Below, in pieces: positions 46,925 through 58,059 of a DNA stretch of 64,000 nt (the first letter of the stretch is position 1; the number at the start of each line of letters is the position of its first letter). The notes under the pieces were generated by a model that ran no database searches, had not been told where the DNA came from, and saw only the letters and a list, made by a program, of their open reading frames with translations. The stretch spans positions 4,160,501 to 4,224,500 of the forward strand of contig OZ038528.1 in the NCBI GenBank assembly GCA_964036665.1, read 5' to 3'. Origin of the DNA: Gordius sp. MW1 (taxonomy: Eukaryota; Nematomorpha; Gordioida; Gordea; Gordiidae). The position numbers and the translations under genes are program-made.

Positions 46925-47015
46925 TGTGGGCCTGTTCTTAATCAGGCCGAAAAATATATTAGAGCGGGTATGGCCTGGGCCTTAACTCAATATTTCGGCC
47001 CATGCAGATCTCTAT
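46925..47015. mobile_element. GGGCC-type hAT fragment
   Basis: GGGCCTGTTCTTAATCAGGCC, then TGGCCTGGGCC and the end GCCCATGCAGATCTCTATTG, an eroded TGCAGGTCTCTA terminus. Confidence 0.45.
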
Positions 47016-47325
47016 TGGAGACTATACCACAGCAACACTTAGCCGGGCAGTTAATTAATAATAATAATTATATATCTTAATCATCTACAAAATTCTCAAC
47101 CCATCTATAGAATGAAATGGAGTGTTGATAACAACAAGTTGCATCTCACCTTATAAACTTTATTTTCTACCATATATAATATGTTACCAATAAAAATGTG
47201 CTCAAGTGATACTAATATTGATATTTTATTATGTATAAATTGCATTATATTATGTTATAACGGAATGAATCGAATTGATATTAACAATTACAAATGTTTG
47301 AAGTTGACTAGTGATAAAATGTATT

Positions 47326-48667
47326 TTACACGCTAGGTAAGATGATGGCATATTCTGCTTTGTAGGTGTCGTTTTTGTTATCCCAACAATTTGAGGAGCA
47401 TGTGTAAATGAGGATGGAAAAAAAATCAAGTGGATGCAAAGCTAAAAGAAAAAAAAACATATTATTTTAAAATGTTGAATAAGTGTTCAATTCTATATGC
47501 TATGTTTAATAGTTAAAAAAAATTTTTCTAATAAATATTTAATTTAAGGCATTTAAATGTTTGATTAAAAATCAAACTTGAAGTAGGGCTATCTAATACA
47601 AGATATGTTAAGATTTGAGGCATCAATTGATATTCATATATTCTTGGTGAACCACAAAAATTACAGGAGGGAATTGAAAAAGTAATATCTTGGATAATTA
47701 ATGGTTTTCCCCAACGACAATATCTTAATAAAAGAAAAAAATATTAGATCATGAACAACTAAATAACAAACTATTAGTGAAGTTTAAATGAATTATAATA
47801 CCTAAGACATTGTTGTGGGCAAATTTGAATTCTTTTATAAAATATATGGAATTGGATATCTTTGTGAGGTGGCACACACTTTTCATAATTTTCTGGGAGT
47901 GTGGAAGTTTCAGATGAACTAGACAAAAAGAAATTTTGTTTTAAAATAGATATTTATGTGACACAAAAAATATATTATTCACAATAACAAAATACCTGAT
48001 TATGGCATCTTCATTATAGTTTATATCATCTGGTGAAAGACGTTGGTACTCTTCCTCAAAACTACTTTCAATATAATATGATTTGAAAGCTATCTTTGAA
48101 TTATGGGGTAAAAATATATTGTTTTTTGTCAAACTATTATTTAGGTTATGCTTTTTCATCATATTATTCCACAATTGTTTTTCCATCTCTTCTTTGTTTT
48201 CTAAGTTTAAAGTTGTATCAAAAGATAGAGTGTTTAAAACAGATTCATGATTTTGTAGGGGTTCATGTAATTCATCAATGTTTGACATTCCCCAATCATC
48301 ATCTATTTCATCTATTAAGGCCTTTTTTTCTTGAGTAAAATTATTAATTAAGCACATGCTACGCAGTATAACCCACTCATTTTTATTTACACATTTAATG
48401 TTGATACAAGTAAACAGATATAGGGTTCTCTTGTATTTTTTATCAATTGGGCAACTCAATTGGCAAACTAAAGTTAGAGTCCGGCCACAATTTATGCAGG
48501 TAACTCTATAATCTCCATTTAGCCAATCCTAAAATCGTTATTTTTAAAGTCAAAAAGAAATATAATCATACTGGAAAACCGCCGATTTTATTAGTGGATG
48601 GATCGCTCCAACAATTTTCGTCTATGCTGCTTCCTAAAGTCCCTATTAAAACATCGTATTCCTCCAT
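47326..48667 (-). CDS. PDCD2L: PDCD2-like protein (PDCD2L type), five exons, intact, 335 aa
   Basis: Exons 48667-48572, 48528-47996, 47918-47802, 47723-47578 and 47441-47326 join in phase (1008 bp with stop); all introns are GT-AG, the first only 43 bp. Near the N-terminus are NKIGGFPDWL, the metal-binding pair CINCG and SCPIDKKYKRTLYLFTC. The middle is acidic with DDWG and lacks the MYND finger of PDCD2, which favours PDCD2L. The C-terminal domain has YEKCVPPHKD, RIQICPQQCLRY, IPSCNFCGSPRIYEYQLMPQ and LIYTCSSNCW. Length equals that of animal relatives (about 340-360 aa). Family knowledge: PDCD2 and PDCD2L act as adaptors for ribosomal protein uS5 (RPS2) and support 40S subunit assembly, shuttling between cytosol and nucleus. 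No frame damage. Inverted repeats lie just upstream (48747-49060). Confidence 0.93.
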
Positions 48668-48746
48668 TATATAAAGATCCAAATCTAATAGATCTCTAAA
48701 CGCGATATTTATAAAAATTGAATCGGATGGTTCGCCAAAAAGTTGT

Positions 48747-49060
48747 GGCCAATGTTACACGATCCAAATTCTTGTACTGTATAAGCGATCTGACATTCCA
48801 TTTTCTTATTCGATCCAAAGAAAGTAATTATGTATCTTGAACCTAAAAAGACCTAACCCTAACCCTAAAAAACCTGCCCTTGCGAGACCGAAATCACAAT
48901 ACGAAAACGTGAGTAAGAAATTTTGTTTATTTATTACGATTTGTGTTTTTCCGAATGCGAAAAACACAAATCGGCGCTTCGTTATATTTTGGATCGAATG
49001 AGAAAATGGAATATAAGATCGCTTATACAGTACAAGAATTTGGATCGTGTAACATTGGTC
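48747..49060. repeat. Large inverted repeat (74-bp arms) upstream of the PDCD2L-type gene
   Basis: Arms 48747-48820 and about 48987-49060 are reverse complements at roughly 93% identity by eye (core GATCGCTTATACAGTACAAG). The 166-bp loop holds a telomere-type repeat (48852-48868) and a perfect hairpin (48937-48973). Confidence 0.8.
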
Positions 49061-49114
49061 AAAAGGGTCGAATGTAACTTTAATGAGTGTTCAATTCGTC
49101 GTGTTCGTACGTAA
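48923..49114 (+). CDS. Uncertain small frame (63 aa) divergent from the PDCD2L-type gene
   Basis: A 63-codon frame with basic character (KHKSALRYILDRMRKW, CSIRRVRT) overlaps the right arm and the hairpin of the inverted repeat. I recognise no family. Because its sequence is largely dictated by the palindromic DNA, I regard it as doubtful. Confidence 0.15.
   Translation: MFIYYDLCFSECEKHKSALRYILDRMRKWNIRSLIQYKNLDRVTLVKRVECNFNECSIRRVRT
48937..48973. other. Perfect 15-bp hairpin
   Basis: Stem CGATTTGTGTTTTTC pairs exactly with GAAAAACACAAATCG around a 7-base loop. No T run follows. It could form a cruciform or RNA hairpin. Confidence 0.75.
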
Positions 49115-49493
49115 CTTATGGTATAATGTAGGTAAAGTAAACCCATAACACTTAATTATTTAAGTCAAACCCAAAATATAAAATCTCAGATTAGTTGTGT
49201 TAGGCGAAACGCCACTTATAGTAAATTTTGTTTGGGTTAGGAGAAAGTTTTCATGGTAGCGAAATATATCCTCTATGACTTTAAAGTGCCCTAAGACGGT
49301 TCCCCCGCATAATCCCGAAAACGCAGAATCCCGAATCTACCTTTTTCCGCCAATTTCAACATATGGGAAATTTGGAAAACTTTTTAACTATTGCAAATCA
49401 AGATAACAAAGAGAATATAAGTAAGCTTTATTATGCAAGTATATACATATTGTTATATGTTTTAAAAAATCTTATAGAAAAAATGATATAGGC

Positions 49494-49655
49494 ACTTTCA
49501 AAAAGTTTGACTATATCAAAATCAGAGCAGGTAAGATGGGACAAGTATACTATGAGTGCAGGCACTACATTATATGTAAATGCCCAGGAAGAGTTGTTTT
49601 TAGATATAATTTTATGATAACATCAGAACATTTCCCAAATTGTATACAAAAATAA
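49494..49655 (+). pseudogene. FLYWCH-type zinc finger fragment of MULE copy 1
   Basis: The frame reads KKFDYIKIRAGKMGQVYYEC and then RHYIICKCPGRVVFRYN. This has the spacing of a FLYWCH finger: a short lead-in, aromatic, Cys, then Cys-x-Cys/His region. Mutator-like transposases of animals often carry this DNA-binding domain at the N-terminus. It ends at a stop before the catalytic region, which has been deleted. Confidence 0.55.
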
Positions 49656-50107
49656 AATCTCCAAAGTAAGAAACTTAAAAGTTTTTTAATACAAATTTAG
49701 CTTTTAATGAAAAAATAACAAGTGTTATGGTTATAGAAAATATCTCTACACCCATAGAAAATCAAGAAAGTAAGAAATGTCTATAATTTTTTGAGATTTT
49801 TTAAGATTCTAGTCAAGGTGCAATTTTATTAAACTCAGTGGATGATATAATATCAAGTAATGTCACATGATTGATTATCATAGACATTAACTGTTAGATA
49901 CTATTAACTATTAAATTTATTGTAAATAGATTCTAAAAATAATGTCATAAATGTTATGGAACCTTTTAAGGTTGCTATTTCCCTTTTTCACAAGCAATAA
50001 TTGAAAAATCTAAGAAATTGGGTCTTACTAGAGACTATATAAAGATCAAACAATTCGTACAATTATAAAACAAATTAACCCTAACCTTAACCCCGGGCAT
50101 AACCAAC

Positions 50108-50377
50108 AACCACTTGGAAGGTTATCACAGTGCCTTTAAAAAGATAGTGAAACAACCACATCCTAATATCTATAGTTTTATACAAATGATAAAGGAATAT
50201 CAGAGGAATACTGAAACAAAAATAATACAAATCAACAATGGAAATATATTGTTTAAAGTTAAAAGGAAAATGGAAACAAAGGCTAAAAAAGTGATACGCC
50301 TACAAACTCTTTATAAAAATAATGAAAATGATTGTTATGAATTTTTAGATACTATATGGAATTATATAAAAATATGA
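50108..50377 (+). pseudogene. MULE transposase C-terminal fragment
   Basis: Begins NNHLEGYHSAFKK, the conserved block after the catalytic core in animal Mutator-like transposases (TNNxLEGxH), and continues KQPHPNIYSFIQMIKEYQ. It is followed by a Lys-rich end. About 88 codons remain open. The DDE residues upstream are missing. Together with the FLYWCH fragment this identifies the element as Mutator-like. Confidence 0.75.
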
Positions 50378-50963
50378 ACAATAAAACATGTAATAAAAGC
50401 AATAAGATTAGTACTAGCAACAATTGAATTGATATATTTTTGCAAGGCTCTGTATAATGTTCAACATGTAAATAATTCACAATATGCGGATAAGAAAAAA
50501 TATATCATTTTTAAAATAATGATTCCATCAACTTCAACTAATGATTTCATATTTTCTTATCTTGAAATAATTTATTTCAATTAGTTAATGTGTAACATAT
50601 TAGCATCAGTTATTTCTTGAAGGGCTTACAACTTATCAATAATTTTCTCTTAATACAACAATTTATATGATTATTATATAAGGTTACTTGTGAGATGAAT
50701 TGAAAAATATGATTTCATATTTTCTAATCTTGAAATAATTTATTTTCAGTTAATGTGTAACATATAAGCATCAGTCATTTCTTGAAGGGCTAACAAGTTA
50801 TCAATAATTTTCTCTTAATACAACAATTTATACGATTATTATATAAGGTTACTTGTGAAATGAATTGAAAAATATCATATGGTAATTTCAAATCGTAGAC
50901 ATAGCCTTATCGTAGTTTCGGGATTGTGCGGTTTCGGCGATATGCGGGGTTCCCCCCTAAGAC

Positions 50964-51328
50964 TAGTCGTAGGATTATTGTTTAATTGATATGTGTATCT
51001 CACTAATCTCTAAGACAGGTAATTCTTTCATTAATCCAGGCAAAACCTGAGAGGGCATGCTGGCTGATTTAAAAGAATAAGGGGATTCGTTAAAATATTG
51101 GATATTTAAAAATTTGAGCGGACCTAGAAAATGTAATTCAGCAAAAACTTTATCACCTTATTTGGTTATATTAACCTTTAAATTGGCAATCAGAATTTAA
51201 TCTCATTTCTATCCAATTTTTCATAGGGCATTAAAAATAAATATATAATTTGAAATTAAATAAGGCCCCATCGAGTAGTGCCTCACTTATTTTATATTTT
51301 TTCCTATATGATATGCGTTTTAATATAA
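50964..51328. other. Intergenic, nothing recognised
   Basis: AT-rich flank between the MULE and the LINE fragment; no exon or repeat end seen. Confidence 0.4.
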
Positions 51329-51733
51329 TTGCAATATGTGACATGCATTTCACCTTCAAATTTTGAGGATAAAATGTGCTGTCCCATGATTGTCCCTCTT
51401 TCTACCCCTCGTTTTACATGCATAGACCTATTTGCCCCCTCTAATCTTAATTATGACCCCATCCTCGCTGAAGAACGCAAGCTCCAAAAATACAAGGCCC
51501 TTTTGGACTCTAGTATTTTTATCCCAATAGTTTCCTCCTGTTCAGGATCCTATGGAAAAATGGCGTTGGCTTTATTCAAAGAAATAGGCAGGCGATCTCC
51601 TCCCTCCAAACATTCCCCCGCATTTTTATTGAAACAATCAATAGCTATCTTAATTGCAAAATTTAATTTAAAATCTTTATTGGATTCCTGGCCTCTTCTA
51701 AAAGAGGAAGATGAACACATATTACTCATATGA
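51329..51733 (+). pseudogene. Probable LINE ORF2 C-terminal fragment
   Basis: 134-codon frame with DSSIFIPIVSSCSGSYGKMA, then LFKEIGRR, FLLKQSIAILIAKFNLKSLL. This order is like the conserved tail found after the reverse transcriptase of several LINE families (F.P...T.G..g..a...l..lg......FL.Q.....i..gN). No reverse-transcriptase core remains, so it is a short 5'-truncated copy. Family assignment is moderate. A host gene exon is less likely given the neighbouring repeats. Confidence 0.5.
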
Positions 51734-51829
51734 TGTTTTTTTTAAATATAATTATTATATAATTGTATCATTTAATATTATGTTTAGATATATATCAATA
51801 AACTAACTTCATCTTTAAAAAAAAACTTA

Positions 51830-52000
51830 TGGGCTTGTGTAGTGCCGCGATATTAATTGCTATTCTTTTTTATGATATTTGTAAAAAATATAATTATATA
51901 ACCATTTTCCCTCTTTGCCTAGTTACCATTCATTTGATCTGTAAAATGCAGTTAATATTATTTTCGTGGAATATATTTGATATTCTAATAAACAAATATG
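51830..52000 (+). repeat. Repeat shared with 56640-56825
   Basis: Both contain (AAT)TGCTAT, TTTCCCT...GTTACCA, ATCTGTAAAATGCAGTTAAT-like and GATATTC(T/C)AATAAACNA phrases. The hAT copy at 52001 inserted at the end of this copy; the LTR element lies next to the other. Confidence 0.5.
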
Positions 52001-53621
52001 TAGTGATGTTGATTTGCTCCAGTGAGCATTGCTCACTGTGAGCTCTGCCCCCTCACAAGCACTGTGTATCCTACTCTACTCATGAGGCTGTTGATGTATC
52101 AGATGAAAATGTTCGAGAGGCGAGGGGTAGTAGCAAAAAGTAGCTGGGGGCCTGAGCAGCATTATAGGTTAACTATCCCATTTAATATGAGCATATGCTA
52201 TGACTGCTCATAGCATCTCATATTATAATGTGATACTATAAGCGTGCGATGAAATAAAGCGTGTTTTATTTTAGTACATTGTGTTGTTTAACAATAATTA
52301 TGGCTATTTGAATAGCCGTAAGTAGGATTTCCTCAAGGGGGGGGGGGTTATAAAATTTTTAAGATCAAATTTTTTTATAACTATTTCTTTTGGATAAAAA
52401 TGTTTTGTTTCATAAAAGTTTAAAGTGATATTCGCGTAAAAATAATAAAATACAAAAAGTAAAATTCCAACAAATATTTTTTTTACAAATATACAATGTA
52501 AAAATTATATAAATTGGAAATCATGGGAGGGGTTCTAACCGGACCACCCCCTCCCTAGGCCAATGGCTATTTGTTATGAATTTATTTTTGCAATTTTCTT
52601 TATATATGGCACAAATATGTTTAATGATATTAAAATTTATTTTTTATACATGTAAAAATTTATTTAATTATAAATTTTTGAATTTTCTGTCTCACCTAGG
52701 TGGTGATAATTTTTTTGACAATTTTAATATGGTTTAACTTTATATTTTACTGTTTTTAAGAACAGGTGTCAATGTTATAATTTTTTTAAAGGTGCGAACT
52801 AATTTTTTTTCGTTTTTCATTATATATATCTAAAAAAAATTTAGAAATGACCAATTTATGTATTATTGTTCAAATATTTGTTTACATTTTTAATATGGCT
52901 TAATGTTTCTATATTTATATTTAATAATATTTTTGGTCCAGGTCACAATGCAAAGTAAGGTGGGAAATTTCGTATAGAATATTCTATATAGATGGCTAAA
53001 ATCTGTTTAGATTTCAAAATTTACGTCTTTATACATGCAAAAAATATGCTTTATATTAAATATAAATTTTTAAATACTGTCTCACCCAGGTGCTAATAAA
53101 TTTTTTGACATTTTTAATATGGTTTTTAAGCCAGGATACAATGTAATAGTTATATTATAGGTGTGAATTTATATTTTTCTCCTGAGGAACTTGTGAAGAA
53201 ATTTTCAAAATTTGACTCATTTGTTGATGAATTATTTGCCATAACAATTTTTGGGATAAGCGAATAATAAAACGGGGAGAGAGGAGGACTTTTTAAAATA
53301 AGAAGGCGATATGTCACATAAGACATAAGTAATTAACACATTTGCTGAGCAGATTAAATGCGATATGTCACATAATTAATTAAGACATTCGTTGAGCAAA
53401 ATGGATGAGCAACTTGCTATCAGCAATTGCTCGTACAAAACTACTTTTATTTAAAGTTTTAAACAAACTGATATTCCTACTGCCTGAGCTTGTCTTTGCT
53501 GTTACAACTTAACCCCTCAAGCATTTTACCCCTCTTGATTATAAATCTAATGCGTCCAAGCACATATGCTAGCTATGTGTTTACATCCAAGTCGGAGCAT
53601 AACAGCAACTTAACATCTATA
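52001..53621. mobile_element. Non-autonomous hAT element, copy 2 (1621 bp)
   Basis: Same ends as copy 1 at 42874-44532. The exact 8-bp duplication CAAATATG lies at 51993-52000 and 53622-53629. It is colinear with copy 1 except for small indels, e.g. near 52570 and 53300, so both moved recently from similar sources. No transposase frame. Confidence 0.9.
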
Positions 53622-53629
53622 CAAATATG

Positions 53630-54346
53630 TAATGTTGAGTTATTATTTGTCTTATAAATGGCGATAGCTAATTTTGCACGTATTTAATAATTCTTTCAAA
53701 TATAATAATGTATTGGTGGTTAACTATTTTTGAGTATTTAATTTCGGGAGGTAACAGTGATATTTGACAAAGCCTTTTCGCATCCATTGTTTAATAATTC
53801 AATATACTTTGTGTTAACTTAAGTGACAAAAAATTTAAATTTATATAAACCAGTTGTTTTATGTAAGAAAATTATTTCAATACTTTCATAGTAAAAGACT
53901 TTTAAAGAGTTTATAAATTAAAGTAACTAAAATTATTAATCGCGAATTATACCCTTTATTTCCATCTCTTTTTTAACTATGTTTTTTTATAAATGAATCT
54001 TGTTTTGCTATTTTACACATGAAATTAGCTTGCTATTTTATGCAATTTTCATGCTTATATCAACGAGATTTTACGCCTGACACGGCGGTCAATCGTGTCT
54101 GTCGTGGCCTTACTCGATCAACTATTACTTGGCAGTATGATAGAGGAGCCCGAAGGTATATATCCCCGATGACGGACGCTATGGCGATTTTTGGAAAATT
54201 CTGCCGGTACCTGGCGTGATGAATGAAAGGTGGCTAGTGGACAAAAACTGATAGTTGTTTGTATATAGCAGCGTGACGAGAAATTTTAATTAACTATAAA
54301 AAATGTGCTGTCATTAATGGTCGTATAATTGACCCAGGGTAGATGT
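53630..54346. other. Intergenic, nothing recognised
   Basis: AT-rich at first. 54060-54350 is more GC-rich (ACGGCGGTCAATCGTG) and continues at 55909 once the MULE is removed, so 54060-56330 was one segment. A 66-residue frame at 54019-54219 has no recognised family. Confidence 0.4.
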
Positions 54347-54355
54347 GGCACGAGC

Positions 54356-55899
54356 GGTTCCCCCGCATAATCCCGAAAACGCAGAATCCCGAATTGCGAA
54401 ACTACGTTTTTCCGCCATTATCACATATGGAAAATTTGGAAAACTCTTTAACTATTGCAAATCAAGATAACAAAGAGAATATAAGTAAGCTTTATTATGC
54501 AAGTATACACATATTGTTATAGGTTTTAAAAAATCTAAAGAAAAAATGATATAGTCACTTTCAAAAAGTTTGACTATATCAAGATCAGAGTAGGTAAGAT
54601 GGGACAAGTATACTGTAATTGCAGGCACTACAGTATATGTAAATGCCCAGGAAGAGCTGTCCATAGATATAATAATTTTCTGATAACATCAGAACATTCC
54701 CAAAATTGTATACATAAACAAAATCTCCAAAGTAAGAAGCTTAAGAGTTTTTTAATACAAATTTAGCTTTGAATGAAAAAACAAAGTGTTATGGTTATAG
54801 AAAATATCATAGAAAATCAAGAAAGTAAGATATGTCTAACCCTAACCCTAAGGTGCAATTTTATTAAACTCAGTGGATGATATATAATACCAAGTAATGT
54901 CACGTGATTTATCATAGACATTAACTGTTAGTTACTATTAACTATTAAATTTATTGTAAATAGATTCTAACAATAATGATGCGTAGATGCATGACCAAAC
55001 ATGAATTAAGTATCAAATATATGAAACAGATCAGAAAAAAGAAAATTATCCTATGAGAAAATTTGGAATTAAAGCTTGATTACATTTATTTATTACATCC
55101 AATAAAGATAATATCAATTGTATTAGTTCTAATTAAGTCTATATACATAAGCTAAATATATGTTTAAATAGTTTCCTAACCTTAAGCTTTATAAAGTTTG
55201 TCAATGATATAACAGAATTTACATTAACTCTTTTTTCATATAATATAACCCTAACCCTATATAAGATTACTTATGAGATGTTAGTAATGTCACATAATTG
55301 ATTATCATAGACTATTAACTGTTAGTTACTATTAACTATTAAATTTATTATAAATAGATTCTAACAATAATGATGCGTAGATGCATGACCAAACATGAAT
55401 TAAGTATCAAATCTAAGAAACAGATCAGAAAAGAAGAAAATTATTCTATGAGAAAATTTGCACTTATTACATTTATTTATTACATCCAATAAAGATAAAA
55501 TCAATTGTATTGTACTTCTAACTAAATAAACATAAGCTAAATATATATTTAATATAATAGTTTTCTAAGCTTAATGATTCCAACAACTTCAACTAATGAT
55601 TTCATATTTTCTAACCTAGAAATAATTTATTTTTCTTAGTAAGGTTACTTGTGAGATGTCATTCTATCATTTTTAAAATAATGATTCCAACAACTTCAAC
55701 CAATGATTTTATATTTTCTAACCTAGAAATAATTTATTTTTCTTAGTAAGGTTACTTGTGAGATTTCATTCTATCATGATTTCATATATAAATGTTAAAA
55801 TGAAACCAATTGAAAAATATCAAATGGTAATTTCAAATCGTAGCCATAGCCTTATCGTAGTTTCGGGATTGTGCGGTTTCGGGAATATGCGGGATTCCC
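54356..55899 (+). mobile_element. Mutator-like element (MULE), copy 2, non-autonomous
   Basis: The exact 9-bp duplication GGCACGAGC lies at 54347-54355 and 55900-55908. Its ends match copy 1 (GGTTCCCCCGCATAATCCCG; GGGAATATGCGGGATTCCC). The FLYWCH-type fragment survives near 54557-54760 (GKMGQVYCNC, CKCPGR), but the C-terminal transposase block is gone. Internal repeats: a segment starting AATGATGCGTAGATGCATGA occurs near 54974 and 55368, and a unit of about 105 bp repeats at 55576-55776. Two telomere-type insertions lie at 54836-54851 and 55246-55259. Confidence 0.88.
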
Positions 55900-55908
55900 G
55901 GCACGAGC

Positions 55909-56844
55909 TAAGAACTCTAGCACTGGGTTATCCGACTCAGTGCTTAGCAATGCGCCAATGAGTGGTATTAAGTATTTTCGGTTCTTAGGGCAATGGCAAA
56001 ACGCAGTTGGATATAGGTGCATCACATTTGGTTCTAAAGAGGTACTACCATCGAGTCCAAAATCTGTCTTGGAGGCCTATCTCCCATGTGATAATGGCAG
56101 GTGGTCCTGTATTGTGTGAGGTATGACTAGTGTGTCTGAAGTGTCTTGCTTATTTTTTAGTAACTAGGCTGTTAGTACGTGGCTAGGAACGCTTTGCGGT
56201 CAAAATGTGATTTGGGCATTCGACTGCTGGCTTATATTTGGTTTAGTGTGACTACATTTTGGCCTTCTGTCCCAACAGCAACTGGCAAATAGGTATTGGC
56301 AAAGATGTAAAAAGAGAAGGGGCTTATGAGGGTACTTTTTTTATGAATGGTTAGTCCTTGGCTTCAAACGCCTAGTTTGTAATATTACAACTCAAATAAA
56401 AAACCATAAAATGAACGTAGATGACTCAACAAAAATACGTGCTAGTTCCGATGAGGTTTTATGTAAGACGCTATCTGAAAAAAAAATATTTGCAGTCTGT
56501 TAAATAATTAAGCTCGAAAATTCGGCTGATAGACACGTTGCGGATAGAGTTGACACCCGTGTTGGAGAAAGTTATTTTTAAAGGGTTTGTGGTTACAATA
56601 CACTGCATTATGATTACCCACTCTTTCCCCCTCTCTTTTGCTTATTATAAATTAAGCGTTTGTGTAATGCCCACACTATAATAATTGCTATGAATTTTTA
56701 TGGTTTTGTAAAATGTGTAGTTTTATAAACTTTTAACGCCTTTCCCTTGTTACCAACTGTGTTATCTATAAAATGCAATTATCATTATTTTCATTTAAGA
56801 TTTCTGATATTCCAATAAACGAGTAAGTAATATTAAGATGTATT
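55909..56844. other. Intergenic, nothing firm
   Basis: 55909-56330 is less AT-rich than its surroundings, with an 82-residue frame (GQWQNAVGYRCITFGSKEVL) that I do not recognise. 56640-56825 is a repeat shared with 51830-52000. Confidence 0.4.
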
Positions 56845-57063
56845 TGTAGATAATAACTGACGATGTGTAATGTGCGCTAAAGTTCAATGTTGCCTGGGTA
56901 GTAAAATCATAGACCACGTGAATCGCTATTGTTCTTTTCCTTTCTCGTTCGAAGTGTGTTTGCGTTATCGCGTCACGTGTGACGTGTTTAATTATTTCGC
57001 GTATGTATTATCCCATTTGGTTTCGATAAATCCCTAATTAATTCCAATCCCGATATCTTCACA
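56845..57063 (+). repeat. Left LTR (219 bp)
   Basis: Begins TGTAGATAATAACTGACGAT and ends ATATCTTCACA. It is preceded by GTATT (56840-56844), the target duplication. AATGGCGTCGTGAG follows, a candidate primer-binding site. It differs from the right LTR at about 18 of 218 positions by eye. Confidence 0.92.
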
Positions 57064-57072
57064 AATGGCGTC

Positions 57073-57540
57073 GTGAGTAAGAACCTACATGGAATTATTC
57101 AGATTGGGAATTCTATTGAAACATTTAAAATCCAATTCGAGGCCAACATCAAGGCACAGACAGGGATGTTATCTGATACCCAGAAACAGTGCAGGTTGCT
57201 AAGTTTTTTATCGGCGGAGGCATTTAGGGCTATCGCGGGCGACGCGTACTCGGATAATCTTACCGAATATTCGTTGGAAGAAACGAGGAGAGCGAAGAAG
57301 GTGTTTAAGGGGCAGTCCTGCCCTCTTGCGCAAAGATTTATTTTTAGAAATATTCGACAAATGCAGTAAGAGGAGCTGATGCAGTTCATACGCAGGCTCA
57401 AGGCCTCGAAAGACTGCGGTTTTGGTGCGGGGGAGTTAACGGCCGGAATGCTCGATCAGCTGATTCTGCGACTCCGCGACCCAACGGTGCAGGCTTCGTT
57501 GATGGCCGAGAGGGATCTCAAATGGGACTAGGCCGTAAAA
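57073..57540 (+). pseudogene. Gag remnant of the LTR retrotransposon
   Basis: The frame from about 57073 (NSIETFKIQFEANIKA, LLSFLSAEAFRAIAGDAY) is like the N-terminal part of a Ty3/gypsy Gag. It breaks at 57369 and resumes in the next frame to about 57540. No CCHC knuckle found, and the region is shorter than a complete Gag, so it is degraded. Confidence 0.6.
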
Positions 57541-57616
57541 ATTGCCCTGGGTCGGGAGGCAATCGGCAAAGGCCTAAGAACAATGCCCACTGGACGAGGC
57601 ATTTGCGGTCGACTCG

Positions 57617-57958
57617 ATGAGGACGGGCCCGAGTATGACCAGGTTTGGCCATGCATTAGATATTTTTACAATTGATTTATATATTAATAATTTGATAACT
57701 TTTCTTGTGGACACGGGCTCCACCGTTACAATCGTGCCGGCCAACCTGTGGAATGAGCGGTTACAGGTGCAAACAAACCCGAGACCTTCCGTATATGCGT
57801 TCGGCGGCAAGGAGATAAATATTAACTGTGACGTAAAAGCCGAGGCCCGTCTAGGTTCCACCCGGAAGCGCCTTTCGCTGTTAGTGGCGGATGTAAAGGG
57901 ACCGCCCTTACTCGGAACGAATTGGATATATAGTTCGGGAAAGACATATGGGAGCTAG
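57617..57958 (+). pseudogene. Aspartic protease region of the LTR retrotransposon
   Basis: Frame with the active-site motif LVDTGSTVTIVP near 57700-57735 and the later LLGTNWIY. Typical of retroviral-type proteases cleaving Gag-Pol. The frame ends at a stop, and the linker to reverse transcriptase (58060-58314) is in another frame. Confidence 0.75.
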
Positions 57959-58059
57959 CCACGTGGAATTCACGAACCGTCATGGAGCGTTACATAGTGA
58001 ATTTTGTCGAGGAGAAGGCACCAAAAGAGCCGATCGGAATCACTTGACACGTCGAAGAT

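Larger units (their letters stand above)
49298..50954 (+). mobile_element. Mutator-like element (MULE), copy 1, internally deleted
   Basis: Bounded by the exact 9-bp duplication CCCTAAGAC (49289-49297 and 50955-50963). Ends GGTTCCCCCGCATAATCCCG and the reverse complement of CGGTTTCGGCGATATGCGGG are imperfect inverted repeats that extend further inward. The 1657-bp element retains parts of a transposase only. The 3' third has a tandem duplication of about 165 bp (50545-50870). A degenerate telomere-type stretch lies at 50075-50094, next to the apparent internal-deletion junction. Confidence 0.88.

Noticed and set aside
48852..48868. Chromosome end
   Set aside because: The telomere-type run is only about three units long and lies between ordinary sequences on both sides, so it is interstitial.
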